In this document: positions 9,753 through 21,084 of the stretch, one piece after another | Position numbering within the stretch: the first letter of the stretch is position 1 | How the letters are laid out: each line of letters starts with the position of its first letter | Assembly: GCA_022835595.1 (NCBI GenBank) | Contig: BQUP01000003.1 | Location: forward strand, 1,122,629-1,186,628 | Reading direction: 5' to 3' | DNA: 64,000 bases | From: Cystobasidium ongulense | Lineage: Eukaryota; Basidiomycota; Cystobasidiomycetes; Cystobasidiales; Cystobasidiaceae | Translations under genes and position numbers: made by a program | Notes under the pieces: generated by a model | Seen by the model: only the letters and a program-made list of their open reading frames with translations | Databases searched by the model: none | What the model was told of the DNA's origin: nothing

Positions 9753-12700
9753 ATGCAGAGAGCGCTCGAGGCATTACGGTCAGCTGGCCATTCGGATTCC
9801 ATCGATGATGATGCTGCCACGCCCGGGTCAAGCTCGACGGGTCCAGGGACGGCATTATCAGGCCTGAAAGGCATCAAGCACGCTTTGATAGGTAATACGA
9901 GCCGAAAGATCGAGCTGGCGAAGAGCGTCAACGATGTGCAGAGGTGAGTCGAAGCTTGTCGTTGTCGTCGGCATCTCCATGGAGGCTGATCGGCTATGGC
10001 TTGTACGCGACACCTTTCCTCGCAGGATTGTATCCTTCATAGCTGTCGAGCATGCATCCAGTTCCACGCCTATGGATGACGACTGGCATCAAGCATTCCT
10101 CCAGGCTGCTGATATCGTAGCTGCTCTGGCTGTTCGTAAGTCTTGTGGCGTGCCTTTTGCAAGCCTCACCGACGTGCTCACATTGATTCCGAGCAGCTCG
10201 AAAGGAATGCCTGGAACCTCTTATCGATCTACGAGTACATCGTATCCTATTAGAATCCATCAAAGCCATCACTTTACTCATTCAGAAAGGGAAACCCACA
10301 GAACAGTCAATACTGATCGCTCTATACCAACGCTTATTGCATGCCATTCGAGCTCTGAAGAGCATGTGCATCGCTATAGTAGCTCTCATAGACCCTTACG
10401 GCGCCCAAGCTGCCATGTCGGAGCTTGTACTTGCTTCTGCGCACGCAAGAGCGAAGGCTCTAGGATTGGCGATCCCTTGGAGCACTGCGCGTAGCGACCG
10501 ACATCCTACTACTACAACACTATCTAAGAACAAATCAGCGACGACGACAATACCTTCCGAAAAAGTCATAGCTACTTGTGCCGGGCAGATGTTCCTGGTG
10601 AGCGGACTGAGATCATAGGCTGCAACTTCTCAAGCTGAGCAGGTTGCACGACTTCGCAGGGCGACGATGCACAAACATGTATGCAAACGCTCAGGCTAGT
10701 ATGTCAAAACCTGACTCGGATTAGGGAAGAACAGCCTGCAATTATTCAAGCCTCTCAGCAAACCTTGATACATCTTTGCGATCTCATAGCAACATGCGTC
10801 CGAACACCAGCTCAACGGGATGCCTTTGAAAATGCACAGATAAGCTTGAGTAAGAGTCAAAATGGACCAGAAACGTGGGATCCTTTCGTTCTGCTTTCTT
10901 CAGCATTAGAAACGGCTCCGATCCAGGTAGGCGCGTCTCGCTTGTGCATAAAAGTATAGCGTGACTAACTTGATGTCCACCTTCTCCAGCTGGCTGAAGC
11001 TATTATACGCACTATGACTGCCCTTCTAAAAGACCAATCTCCGAGTAAGGGTGTCCGCTTGCCGAGCCATTATATTGGCGTAGATGGCGAGTTGCATTTA
11101 TTCTAGACTGTCATAGAAAGGCGAACAGATAGGGCTGACTGTATTCGCTCAATAGGGCACGATCAAAATGCCCGAATGGCTGAAAGATTGGCGGATCAAT
11201 CCCGATCTATGCGTCTAGCAGCTGCTGAATGGCATGTTGCTGTATACAAGAGCTTCAAAGCGGTCAACATAGACTGGGATTTCGGAGTGTCACCCGTCAT
11301 TGCTGTTCTACTGAGCTTGTTGGCGGACCCCTCACCTGCAATAAGCACGCGTGCTGGATTTGTACTCGGTATGCACTATTCATAAAACAGTATCTAGTCA
11401 ATCAATCGTCGCTAACGCTAAAGCTTCATTTCAGCTTTCCTCGTCACTGGCAATCAAATCTTTCAGGAGACAGCGGCCAACATGGAAGCTTTTCAGCGGA
11501 TAAAAGAACTCTTAGATCGGCTAGGAAAGCCTGTTGAGCCTTATGAGACGGATCAAGCAGCAGCTGATCGCTCAAGTCAAGAGCAGGTATGTCCTCTCTT
11601 TATTTTCAGTGTGTGAGGATCTGACGAATGCCTTGTTCTTTCTACATAGGCTGCCTTACTGGCTGTTTCGGCACTCTGTACAGACATCGAAGAGCTCCGA
11701 CGCAAAGTAGTCGAAAACAAGCTTCTACCTTATATAATTTCAAGTCTCACATCACCGTTTCCTAACGTCCGATGCGCAGCTGCTCAATGTGCCCGTTCCT
11801 TATCTCGCTCTATCAATATTATCAAAACGGCATTATTGGACACGGACGCAGCTTCTGCTTTTGTCCAACTATTGGCACCGACTGAAGACCGTCTTACTCA
11901 AGTGGCGATACTAGCTGTCGTATGTAATGTCTTCATCGAATTTTCACCTTTGAAAACTATATTATTAGAGGTGGACGGATTAGTAGAGCGGATAATTGAA
12001 TTGACCAAAGTCATCAAACCTAGAGGGATAGCGCATACGAACCCGTCTCATTCGAAAAACATCAAAATTGATGAAGAAGAGGATTCGCCGAAAACAATGG
12101 AGGTCAAGGCGTTGCTCAGGCATCATGCTTTGACAGCTATCAAAAATATGACTTATTGGTCGTCTTCCGCACTAAAGCAAAAGACAGCCAATTGTTTGAC
12201 GTGGGAGTATGCTGTCGCGTAAGCAGAGTCTTCATAAGTTTGGACATCCGAGACCTGAGCTAATGAAAATCGTTCGTCATCGATGCAGACTATTGCGCGA
12301 CCCTGATATGGCAGTAAGGACGGAAATGCTAAATATACTACGCAATATCGCCTGTAATGAAGCAGTGGATATCGATTTGGTAGTCAGAGGGATAGGAGAG
12401 GCTCGGCTTTTCTCTCTCATTGAAGATTCTTTACATACTACAAGGCAAGAAATGTTACTACATGGATTATACCTCGTTTCAAACATCGCGACTGGTACGG
12501 AAGCGCATCGATCTGCAATTATGAATCGAATAGGTATTATTCGAGCTTTACTGGAACAGCTCGTAAGTTCTCTCACAACCAGCTTTTCCTATGGCTTGGC
12601 GTCCGCAATGAAGGCTGAACTCGTTTCCATTTTGGCTGTAGAGCAACCCTTCTTCGGATGTACGAGTCGCCGCGGTCTGGGCTACTATCAACCTCTGTCA

Positions 12701-12961
12701 TCGACCTGAGCCGGGTCATCGTCGTGAGTAATGCCCGCGCCATTGCCCTGATCTTATAAGAGGGTGACTGCTAAGGCCACATCTTGTCGATTTCTCGCAG
12801 GCTTCAACGATCACGCTCAACGACTTCGAGCGCTGGGCTTTGAGAGCCGTCTTAAGGAGATGCGGGATGATCCGAGCCTTGATGTCCGAGAGCGAGTGCG
12901 GGATGCTTTGGAGGGAGGTTTTGACCCCGATCCGGCTTCGCATAGCATGGCCATTGATTGA
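9753..12961 (+). CDS. GID5: ARMC8/Gid5 armadillo-repeat subunit of the GID/CTLH ubiquitin ligase
   Basis: Probable armadillo scaffold that holds substrate receptors in the GID/CTLH E3 ligase, which in yeast degrades gluconeogenic enzymes. Eleven exons (9753-9943, 10026-10135, 10197-10597, 10660-10926, 10990-11044, 11156-11368, 11435-11586, 11650-12206, 12289-12562, 12642-12723, 12801-12961) give about 820 residues, and all phases close. The N-terminus GLKGIKHALIGNTSRK matches the ARMC8/Vid28 opening. Helical repeat motifs recur (FPNVRCAAAQCARSL, LTQVAILAVVCNVFIEFSP, MAVRTEMLNILRNIAC, SSDVRVAAVWATINLC). The end keeps the LGFESRLKEM-type C-terminal repeat. ATG 9753 is the first ATG in the conserved frame. 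The upstream start region overlies the neighbourhood of the dynein fragment. Confidence 0.85.
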
Positions 12962-13021
12962 TGCAAGCACACTTGCACTGTACGTGGGTAGGGAATATGT
13001 AGCAGGAAAACCTTTTTTAGT

Positions 13022-14220
13022 TCACGTCCAAGCGAAAGATTGGAAATTAGGCCAAGCTATTTCATCCTGTATCCGTAAATAAGATGGTAACATTTAGTAT
13101 TTGGTTTGAAATATGGCTCAAACAGGAAAGCATAATAAGCAAAAGCGAAACTCACTTGTAAAGCCTTTCTTGCCATTTCCAAAACAAATTGTTCGACTTT
13201 TGCAACGTCCTTTAAGACTAACTTATCCATTTGACCAACTTCACTTTCTACAACTGCATTTTTTAGTAGATCTTCACCTTTGACAATTTTAGTCCTATTA
13301 GGATTGTTTTCATCTAGTATTGAAACATGTAATCTTTTTTTGTCACCTTCATATGCTACTATTAACATTCCTTCAAATGCTAGACTTGTTATTTTTAAAT
13401 TTAATGGTAAGCTCATGAATGAAGGTGAAGGGTAGTTTACTTTTAATGTTGTACTCAGAGCAATTGACATATTGCCGTGATATTTTACTCTGAAATGAAG
13501 CTGGAGGGAAAGGCCTGCCGTGGGAGAGGAAGAAGTGTGATGATGATGGCCTGGAGCAGCACCTGCGGATTGAGATTCAGGAGGTACAAGAGGGGCCAAA
13601 GGATCATTATCGACGTGTATGTTACGATGATGTATTCTGTTCTTTAAATCTTCAGCGTAACTTGAGCTTGCATTATCTTCGTTCTGTTGGGTTATATGAC
13701 CACCAGAATGGATGTGAGCGTGTCCAAACCGCGGGAAGGGATAGCCCGAGGTTGTTGCATTCGTCGACAATGAGGGTGCTGGAGAATTGCGCTGCATCCA
13801 CAGTCCTGCAGTGGGATTGTATAGCCCTGGAGTACTTAGAGGTCTTCCCAGTCCAGCAGGGAAGCCCCCCAGCGAGGCGGTAGGCGAGAGCGGTCCAGCC
13901 TGACTCTTGAGTGATGCTTTCGCACCAGGATATCCGTCTCCTAGAACGTCATCGTACTCTTCTTGGTCATCATCTTCGTCCTCGTCCTCATCCAGCAGTT
14001 CTTCTTCGTCCTCATGCTCGACATGCAGGAACTCTTCAAAGACGTCGCCAATCTCTACGATGTCCAGCTGCGGGCTGACTCGACCGAGGGAGAATGAGGT
14101 AGCGCGTATATCGCCGAGGAAAGCAGGCTTCTTGCATGTTCTCAGTGCGTCGTTGATGCCTGCGAGCGCTCTTGCACACAGCTCTCCGTCGAGCTGGGCC
14201 CAGTCGAGGTCGATGGACAT
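13022..14220 (-). CDS. MDM12: Mdm12, ERMES complex subunit with SMP domain
   Basis: Lipid-binding member of the ER-mitochondria encounter structure. Exons 14220-13156 and 13066-13022 give about 369 residues. The start MSIDLDWAQLDG is typical of Mdm12. The SMP domain is split by a long acidic and Ser/Pro/His-rich insert (about residues 70-230) and resumes at LQLHFRVKYHGNMSIALSTT, then LPLNLKITSLAFEGMLIVAY, then RLHVSIL. Splicing the last 89-base intron replaces an unlikely read-through tail with DEIAWPNFQSFAWT and a stop, a plausible SMP end. The protein is longer than yeast Mdm12 (271 residues) because of the insert. It converges on GID5, 60 bases apart, and the 3' half uses A/T-ending codons. 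Confidence 0.92.
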
Positions 14221-14623
14221 GACGGCGGTTGTTGCAGGCGGTGTCTAGTTCAACATCGTGGTCTGTAGCAGCAGTATAACACGGCTGCTTGAGCCTGTTG
14301 CTGATGACAAGAGTCGGCGAGATGAAGAGCTTTGAAGACTATCTGCGACCTTCTTCATCAAAGCGCCTTTGAAGTGAACGCCTTCTTCCCGCTCCAACTA
14401 GGATCATAACACAAGTCGACACAGCATGACAAGGCTGCCTATAGAGATGCTACAAAATATCAAGGTGCCCTGCTCGCACCTTCCTGCTTTGTCAGTGACA
14501 TGCTCGACCGCCTCTCGCCAAAGGAAGGTCGTCAATGATGGATCCAAGTCATGAAGAGGACATGCTGCTCTCTGTCACTCTCACACCATTAACACAACAT
14601 ACTGACCATCCTGCTGACTCGCA
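14221..14623. promoter_or_regulatory. Divergent intergenic region
   Basis: This stretch lies between the starts of MDM12 (minus) and the next gene (plus) and should carry both promoters. I see no coding signal. One short ATG-initiated stretch near 14426 has no recognisable domain. Confidence 0.45.
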
Positions 14624-15282
14624 ATGCCCAAACGCAAGCAAGTCATGCTGTAGTACTCACCCACCTCGCTCATCAGCTGACAGCCCTTATACTGCAGAGC
14701 CGACACTGCTGCGGACGATTCAACCAGCAAACCCGCTGCAAAGATCGCCAAGAAGAGCACAAGCAAAGGTGCAGACGAGGTGTGTCGCTTGTCCGATTCG
14801 CTCTGCCCCTGAAGATAGAAGAGAGCCTACCCGCTGTCAATCGCCGGTGTGCACGTGATTAGCGGCCAATACTGACATGTCGCTTTCCTCTATGCCTGGC
14901 CTTCCATTCTCGTACAGATCGGTCTCAAGTACAAAGACTTTGAAAAGTCAGCTCCCAATCTATCCCTCAAACTCTTCGAGTCCAAGAGCAGCAGCCAGAA
15001 AGAGGGCTCCTCTAGCAGTGCAAAGACAGAAGTCCTAGCTTTAGATCTGTCAAAGACCATGATGGCAACAGGAAGTTATGGATACACTTCCTCTGGTAAG
15101 CGAGTAATGATAGAAGTCGAAGTAGATGGGAAGAAACAAAAAGTCCCGCCTTGGTGAGTTAAAGGACTATATGAAACGAGATATCACGCCTACATGTTGA
15201 GACGGGATGCATACAGCTCTCAATCAACGTCACGGTAGTAGGATCTAAGAAGGTGGACTCGAAAGTGCAAGACTCAAAGTGA
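14624..15282 (+). CDS. Small lysine-rich hypothetical protein (uncertain 3' end)
   Basis: I do not recognise a named family. Exons 14624-14637, 14698-14779 and 14918-15153 join in frame to give MPKRKADTAADDS, a lysine/alanine-rich linker (KPAAKIAKKSTSKGADE) and a compact domain with GLKYKDFEKSAPN, LDLSKTMMATGSYGYTSSGK and EVEVDGKKQK. The first intron begins with GCAAGT, a GC-AG intron; without it the reading frame fails. The last exon starts at 15217 and contains a convincing strand-like sequence, LSINVTVVGSKKVDSK, ending at 15282. However, the only good donor (15154) leaves it one base out of frame, so the strict model ends at 15238 after a few residues. Basic character and size suggest a nuclear or nucleic-acid-associated protein, which is inference only. 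Confidence 0.55.
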
Positions 15283-15471
15283 ATCTCTCTCAATTGAATC
15301 CATGCTCGTGAAGTAGCAGAGTATTGACTAGTAGAACGACTTGGTGTAAGAACCTCGAAGCAACGGAGATCCCCTTATGTATTGCTACAAGTGCTGGATT
15401 GGTAAGAAATCAGAAGAGAACCTACGTCGTACAATGCTGCTTTGACTGCAATAGATGATATCTTGACTTGC

Positions 15472-16880
15472 TCAACGCCTCCGACCTGGTCTAGTTGGTC
15501 TCGCAAAGCCTGTCGACACAGGTGGGGTGGCCGTGTCTTCTCTAGAAGGCGTACATTCCTTATCGATATAGTCATTCGTGATCTCTGATGGCGTCGATGT
15601 TTCCAGCTGTTCACGGATAAGGTGATAAGTCAGCTTCAAGCGCACTCTAACCGCTGATCGACCATGGTATAACCCTCATACGATCTTCTTCTCACCTTCT
15701 TTGACACATCCACACCTCGCGATTTAGAATCTTGCACTATCGGCTGGCAGTTTGAAGAGTACATCATTCGCCAGCGTACGGGGCTCGTGTCAGGACAGCA
15801 ATAGATGAAGACTGTTGACCGAGAATCAGCCGGTGATGCATGCTTCTTAAATTTTAGCAAACGTACCGATGCCAGTAGCATGCTTATAAAAAGTATAGCT
15901 GGGATCATCCGCAGGTAGAGATAGAGATGAAGTATCTTCACTTGCTGATAGTAGTATGATTTTCTCATTCTTTGTATCGATACCAAATTGGACGACCTGG
16001 TTGTTTCCCTCTCCTAAGGATCTCATAGCTTCGTCTGCTTCTTCAGTCCAGGGCATACCGACTTGTGCACCTCCAGTCGTTGTGTGATCTCCTGTATGAC
16101 TACGTCGTACGGTTGTACCTTGCATATTAGCTTCTAAACCTTCTGCTTGTTTAATCTCGGCCATTTCTCGCTCGCGGGCTGTCAGAGGTGCTTGACTATT
16201 TTGATGTTTGAGGAAACGCTTGAATCCATCTGAAGAGAGCTCGTCCTGGGTTATAGCAAAAATGCAATAATGGTTCAGGTTAGGAGGGGAAACTGAACAG
16301 GCACGTGACGAGGCATTGATGTGATGACGGTATGGCAAGACCTACGGGGGTAGAAGCATGCAGGTTGTACAAGAACTTGCCCTCTCCTAACTGTCTGGAT
16401 AGAGTAGCCTTGGTGGAAGAGTACATCATCTTGCTTCGTACGTTCGCATTGTCGGGGACGTAGGTACACATGCACCATGTCTTGTCCTGCTCGTCGGCAG
16501 AAGTAGAGCTATTTGCGCTGTCGAGCTTGACGAGTATGTACGCTGGACTGTCCTTGTGATCCTTCTGTAGCAACTCTGCTATGGAATCAAAGTCCTCTGC
16601 GTCTGTCTTGTGTGTGGGTATCGTCGTCGATGGGACCAGTTGCTCTGCGGGGTCGATGAGCATCAACCAATCTGAAGGCCACGCACACTATGAGCGTGCT
16701 GCTGACCGTTCTCAATGACCACCTCGAGTGCACGCAGGCTGCTGTCGTTCTGGGCCTGCTGGAAGGCTGTCGCCAGCTGCTCCGATACCTGTCACAGCAC
16801 AACCAAATCGCCTCAGCTATCCGGCGTTCGCTATGCACGCTGCATGCCCATCTCACAGATATGCCAGACTGAGTAGACAT
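15472..16880 (-). CDS. TWF1: Twinfilin, actin monomer-binding protein with two ADF-H domains
   Basis: Sequesters ADP-actin monomers and caps filament ends. Six exons (16880-16857, 16788-16707, 16644-16346, 16245-15867, 15811-15696, 15606-15472) give about 344 residues, close to the family's 330-350. The start MSTQSGIS is typical. The first ADF-H domain runs through ALEVVIENEQLVPSTT, AYILVKLD and TYVPDNANVRSKMMYSSTK. The linker has LTAREREMAEIKQAE and GMPWTEEADEAM. The second ADF-H shows VVQFGIDTKNEKI, YTFYKHATGI, VFIYCCPDTSPVRWRMMYSS and VDVSKK. The basic tail FARPTRPGRRR is the conserved twinfilin end. ATG 16880 is preferred over an in-frame ATG at 16928 because family members start at the MS-QSGI position. 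Confidence 0.93.
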
Positions 16881-17214
16881 CTTGTCCTTTACTTGTGTCT
16901 GTCCGTGTTCCTGCTCGATGGAAGACAAGAAGCAGCTCTTTAGGACGGCGACAGTTCGAGATGCAGCTTGTCTTTACTCCAAACGCAATTGCAAAGCAAG
17001 AACAAGCATGATACGATTCAACAGCACACAGAATGTAGAAGAACAAGCGAATATATATTACAACAGCGAACTAGAGGATACTGCGACAATCTGGTTGTTT
17101 GGACGAACTGGGATCAATAATCCTATATCTCGTCACAAAGCTCGACAGGAGGATAACGGCAAGAAACGTGTAATATGCGAAAGAGATTTTGGACATTGCT
17201 AAAGCTGGCCAACC
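16881..17214. promoter_or_regulatory. Intergenic between TWF1 start and secreted protein A end
   Basis: This should carry the TWF1 promoter and the 3' end of the next gene's transcript. It is AT-richer near 17030-17070. No gene is seen. Confidence 0.4.
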
Positions 17215-18208
17215 TTACTTTGCCTCGAAGCAATCCACATCATCGCCGCAGACAGGAGGAGCGACCACCTTCACCTTAACCTGGCGACTGTCCTCTTCGC
17301 ATGGATCGCATGCATCTTGCTTTTTCACCCTTCGAGATGGCAATTCAGGATCATGAGCTACGACGTCAAAAAGAGCTCCATAGGACGAAGAGGATCTCGA
17401 GCTTTTCTGCAATGTGACCTGCCCATTTGATTCCGAGATATAGGCATTGTCTGCATATGACATGATGGAGCAGCCGCTTGCCATGTCTTCGTAGCCAGTA
17501 GCAATCTCTTCGTAGTGGCAGGTAGTGCACTCAATTTTGAATCTACTGCTGCTGGCACAAGTGCATTAGCCTCGAATTCCCAACTGGAACAGGAGATGAG
17601 GTGTGAGTCACGTACTGCTCCTGTGCTGCATCAATATCACACAACCCAAGTCCATCGTCCATTGGGGTGAGGATAACGCTGTTATTTCCGATACCCCCGA
17701 GTCTATTGGATAGCAAGGATCAAGCGAGAAAAACCAACAATCGTCAGAATAGGCATGCAAGATTGGGTAGTGTACAAGCGGCCGTCACTCACTTGATGAT
17801 GAAGTCCTGATCAGTGTAACCGGTCTGTTCGATTCGGAAGGTAGTTCCAGAACCAACAACAGATTCGAGCATGGCACCTTTTGCGGGAACAGTACCTGGA
17901 GCAGCGAGAATACACCAGCTAGATTGAGTACCAGACGTCAAAACACGGACAGCAGCACCTTGAAAGCTTGGTGTGCATGTCTTGGGGGCCTGTGTCGGTG
18001 CGGGATAACAAGACTTGGACTTGCAGGTAGGTGTGGCATAAACTTCATCGTCACAGTTGTCACCGCATGGCGCACGAGCTTCAAGATGGTTGGTCGAAGG
18101 AAGAAGAGTCGGAGTGGAAACCAATGGGAGGGCATAAGCAGAGTGCAGGAGGACGGACAGATGTACAGCCGCGATGAAGCAGGCCTAAAGAGGAGTAACT
18201 CTGAGCAT
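17215..18208 (-). CDS. Secreted beta-trefoil-like protein A (family member 1)
   Basis: First of three tandem relatives. Supported exons are 18184-17793, 17702-17616 and 17548-17215. The N-terminus is a signal peptide (ACFIAAVHLSVLLHSAYALP). The body contains CTPSFQGAAVRVL, SSWCILAAPG, TFRIEQTGYTDQDFIIK, then RFKIECTTCHYEE and DNAYISESNGQVTLQ. Splice phases match members B and C exactly. Two things are odd. The only ATG nearby (18208) is separated from the signal peptide by 15 bases that begin with GT, end with AG and contain an in-frame TAG. The C-terminus also carries about 45 extra residues with four more cysteines (DACDPCEEDS, CGDDVDC). With those 15 bases removed the protein is about 273 residues. 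Function is unknown; it could be an extracellular lectin-like or effector-like protein. Confidence 0.65.
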
Positions 18209-18753
18209 GTCTAAGGAGTTTGAATGGCAGACTATGTAAGGATCCGACTATGCAAAAACTGAGAGTGGGTGAAGCTTGGGCAAGACAAGAACAGAAAATC
18301 AAGAGACGGAAAAGTGAAAAGTCAAGAGGTAAGAGGCAAGAGGCAAGACAAAGTGGGAGGACTTGCAGGTGCGTTTGATTTTGCTCAAGAGTAAGACCGT
18401 ATTACAGTCAGACGGGGTGGTGTCAGGGCTCTGCTTGGGTAAGACTGTCGTGGCGCGGCTGGAGTTGGACGGCAAGGCAAGGCAAAACTTCAGTCAAACG
18501 TACGAAGAGTATGCTGCGGTGTATAAGTGGGCCTACAAAATAGCAGAGCCACAACCGTCAAACAGTCAGTCAGGTTGTACAAGCGAACAAGGTTACTTCG
18601 AAAATCCTTTCATCTTGAAGATCCTTTCATGGGTAGACTTGGTTTGCCCTGAATACGAGTCTTCAGCTTAGACCAACAACATGGATGAGACTACTATCAA
18701 TAATACGATACACGCAAAATACGGCTGTTGTGCTAAGGTCTTTCTCCTTCTCT
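18209..18753. other. Intergenic, no gene seen
   Basis: Region between family members A and B. A pyrimidine-rich run (minus strand), formed by short CTTGCCT-type repeats near 18320-18350, could be part of the promoter of A. There is no supported gene. Confidence 0.4.
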
Positions 18754-19485
18754 TCAAACAGCAATCATATCCCACTTCTGTTTCTTGCCTTTGGCTTTTC
18801 TGACCAGAGCACCGCCCTTTCCAGCCTCACTAACGTACAGCCCCGTTGAAGTATCGATAACAGTGCATTCAGAGGCTAATACGCTGCCTGTAGTAGGCCA
18901 TTGTCCTGGGTCCATACATTTTGTACAGGAAATTGCGTAGCTCGGGTTCCTGTCGGGATACGGTACTGGTTAATACGGTACGGCAAAGCACAGGGACGGC
19001 GAAAGTTTCTACTTACGCAGTTCCTTGTATAATCCCTAGTGCTAAGTTAGCTGCTTTGAAAGGTTTCGCGACAAGGCTATTATCACTAACCCCCCCTGCC
19101 CTGCAAAAATACAGGTCGCCGGAAAGAAGAAATTGATATAAGTCTATATTTGAAAGTACGCAAACAGCCAGATGTATGGCCAGGGAAAGATAGAGACTTA
19201 CTTGATGATGAAATCCTCTTGTGGAAACCCAGTACGCTCTATCCTCCATGATACCTTAGCTCCTTTAGCAGCTGTTAAGACCGCACCTTTTTTCAAAGCC
19301 TTGACTGTCCATCTTGATTTGGAAGTTGTGGAGGAGATATACAGATTGGCACCTTGATAATTAGGCAGACAACTAGCTGCTGCTCGTGCTTCAAGAGTTT
19401 CGTCTCCCACTGTGGTAATCGGGCTGGGTAGAGCCGATACCAGACCGACCAGAACGCCAGCCGCGAAAATAGAAGATATTCTCAT
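18754..19485 (-). CDS. Secreted beta-trefoil-like protein B (family member 2)
   Basis: Second tandem relative, about 187 residues from exons 19485-19202, 19100-19017 and 18949-18754. It starts with a clear signal peptide, MRISSIFAAGVLVGLVSALP, followed by a possible Lys/Arg-type processing site (LEARAAASC). The mature part has YQGANLYISSTTSKSRWTV, VSWRIERTGFPQEDFIIK, GGVSDNSLVAKPFK, then YAISCTKC, ECTVIDTSTGLYVSE and a final QKWDMIAV. Repeated GLY(V/L)S and W-x-(I/V) motifs resemble single units of ricin-type beta-trefoils, but I cannot assign a Pfam family with confidence. Intron positions and phases (phase 2 after IIK, then before the C-x2-C segment) are shared with A and C. Predicted extracellular. 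Confidence 0.8.
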
Positions 19486-20159
19486 ACTGGAAGAGTAGTT
19501 TGAGGAGGTACCCAGACCTGAAGGAAAAGTAGGAAAAGGGGAAACGATATGCAGCTCCTCCTATAGCAGGAAAAATGTCAAGGTGTCGCAATAAGTGACC
19601 TGATTTCATACCCGACCAGCGTGGCTTGCTTCACGATGCCGAACCGGCACAGCACTCATGCTTGGCTATGACACGACTCTGCTTGGTAATTACACGCCGA
19701 TAGAGAGAGACTAATAGGATTGAAAGCGTCCATCTGGTATTGTTGCTGCAGTCGCCTTGTACTACGGTGTGGCGACCTGTAACTAGTTCAGCGGGGTGGA
19801 AAGTTGAAGCAACAGCAAGCAGCATTGAAAGGCACAGATCGCCTTCGAACGATATCTCCTCAGCCTCAACAAAGCTTGACCATGCTTTTGGCCTTCTTTG
19901 CCGCTGTCATGAAATCGAGCCGACCAGCGGCGCCACAGAAATGGGGCACCGCGTTTTCCAAGATCGAGGGCAATCAATCGTATCTGAATTCGGACTCAAT
20001 TGGCCGGCATTGCAGCAGCAGTGCGCATTGTGCCGAGCTCTGATGCATAACAACAATATCCCCCAGTATTCGAAAACAACAGAAAGAAAAATTGATAGTG
20101 ACGGTCGCGGTCAAAAGACTTTAAACCCTAAAAGCCAAATGTAAATAAATGATGCTGGC
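19486..20159. other. Intergenic, no gene seen
   Basis: Region between family members B and C, expected to contain the promoter of B. Short open stretches show no domain or splice-consistent extension. Confidence 0.4.
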
Positions 20160-21084
20160 TCAAGCAGCTACGATATGGAAAAATTGATTGGTAGCTCCGT
20201 TACGGGATGCGAGGGATAGATCACCTTTGCCGATACCGTTGGGAGTTTCAGTAAGATAGAGTCCCGAGTTTGAGTTGATAATATAGCAAGTATTTCCGAT
20301 AAAAGTGCCAGCAGATGCAATAGTACCGGGAGGATGGCATTGGTTGCATGTGATCTTGTAAGCTGGGTTGCTGTGGGCAGATGGATGCTTAGTGCAGGCT
20401 ATTTGCTGGTATGTTGGAACACGCCACATACCCGGAACCTTGAACAAGACCAAGACTGACGGTTGAGCCTCTCCAGAGTTGAGCGAGAAGATTGTTGGCG
20501 GGCGTGATGTATCTGTTAAGAGAGGCCACAGATCAGTAGCCATTGCGAGGTTATAGCGAGGAACACACTTGATGATATAGTCGTTAGCAGCAGAACCGGT
20601 ACCTTCGATTCTCCATTTAGTCTGACCACCGCTCAAAGTTGAGATTACGGTAGTCTGCTGACTACCAGGGGCTACCCACAAGCGGTTATAAGTGTCGTAG
20701 GCCCGGATGTAAGTAGCTACTCCTTGGAAGCTGAGCGAACAAGGATTTGTGACTGGCTGTGGCTGCTGAGGGGCCGGGACCGGGGAGGCGTTGACGAGGC
20801 CCGAGAAGGCAGCGAGGATGATTGGGGGGACGGTAGCGAGATAGCATGGCTACGATGATGGTGTAATAACCAGGTGAGCAAGTATCTGTGTGTTAGAGTT
20901 ATAGTGAAGTATATGTGATAAGGAAGAAGAGGGACAGGGTTCACACAAGGTCAGCTTTCTGTAGGAAGACTCGAGTCAGTGGAGACCCTGGCAGTGCAGT
21001 AGCTGCACAGCCAGTCGGGGAAACAAGGACAATCAGGCTGTGTTTAAGCAAGAAAGTAAGGCGGGTCACCTTTGTTGCATTCAT
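20160..21084 (-). CDS. Secreted beta-trefoil-like protein C (family member 3)
   Basis: Third tandem relative, about 195 residues. Exons 20849-20569, 20512-20432 and 20370-20160 are well supported. A 15-base first coding exon (21084-21070, MNATK) joined over a 220-base intron gives a good signal peptide (PIILAAFSGLVNASPVP). The mature part has CSLSFQGVATYIRAYD, WVAPGSQQTTVIS, TKWRIEGTGSAANDYIIK, NNLLAQLWRGS, YKITCNQCHPPG, NTCYIINSNSGLYLTE and a final NQFFHIVAA. It aligns along its whole length with A and B and uses the same intron phases. NSGLYLT followed by FFHI is typical of a beta-trefoil unit, so carbohydrate binding is possible but unproven. The first exon is the least certain part. Confidence 0.75.

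Noticed and set aside
16672-16706. A 35-base intron in twinfilin
   Set aside because: The same donor with the acceptor 27 bases further on gives a normal 62-base intron and the family sequence VVIENEQLVP, so the short version is not needed.
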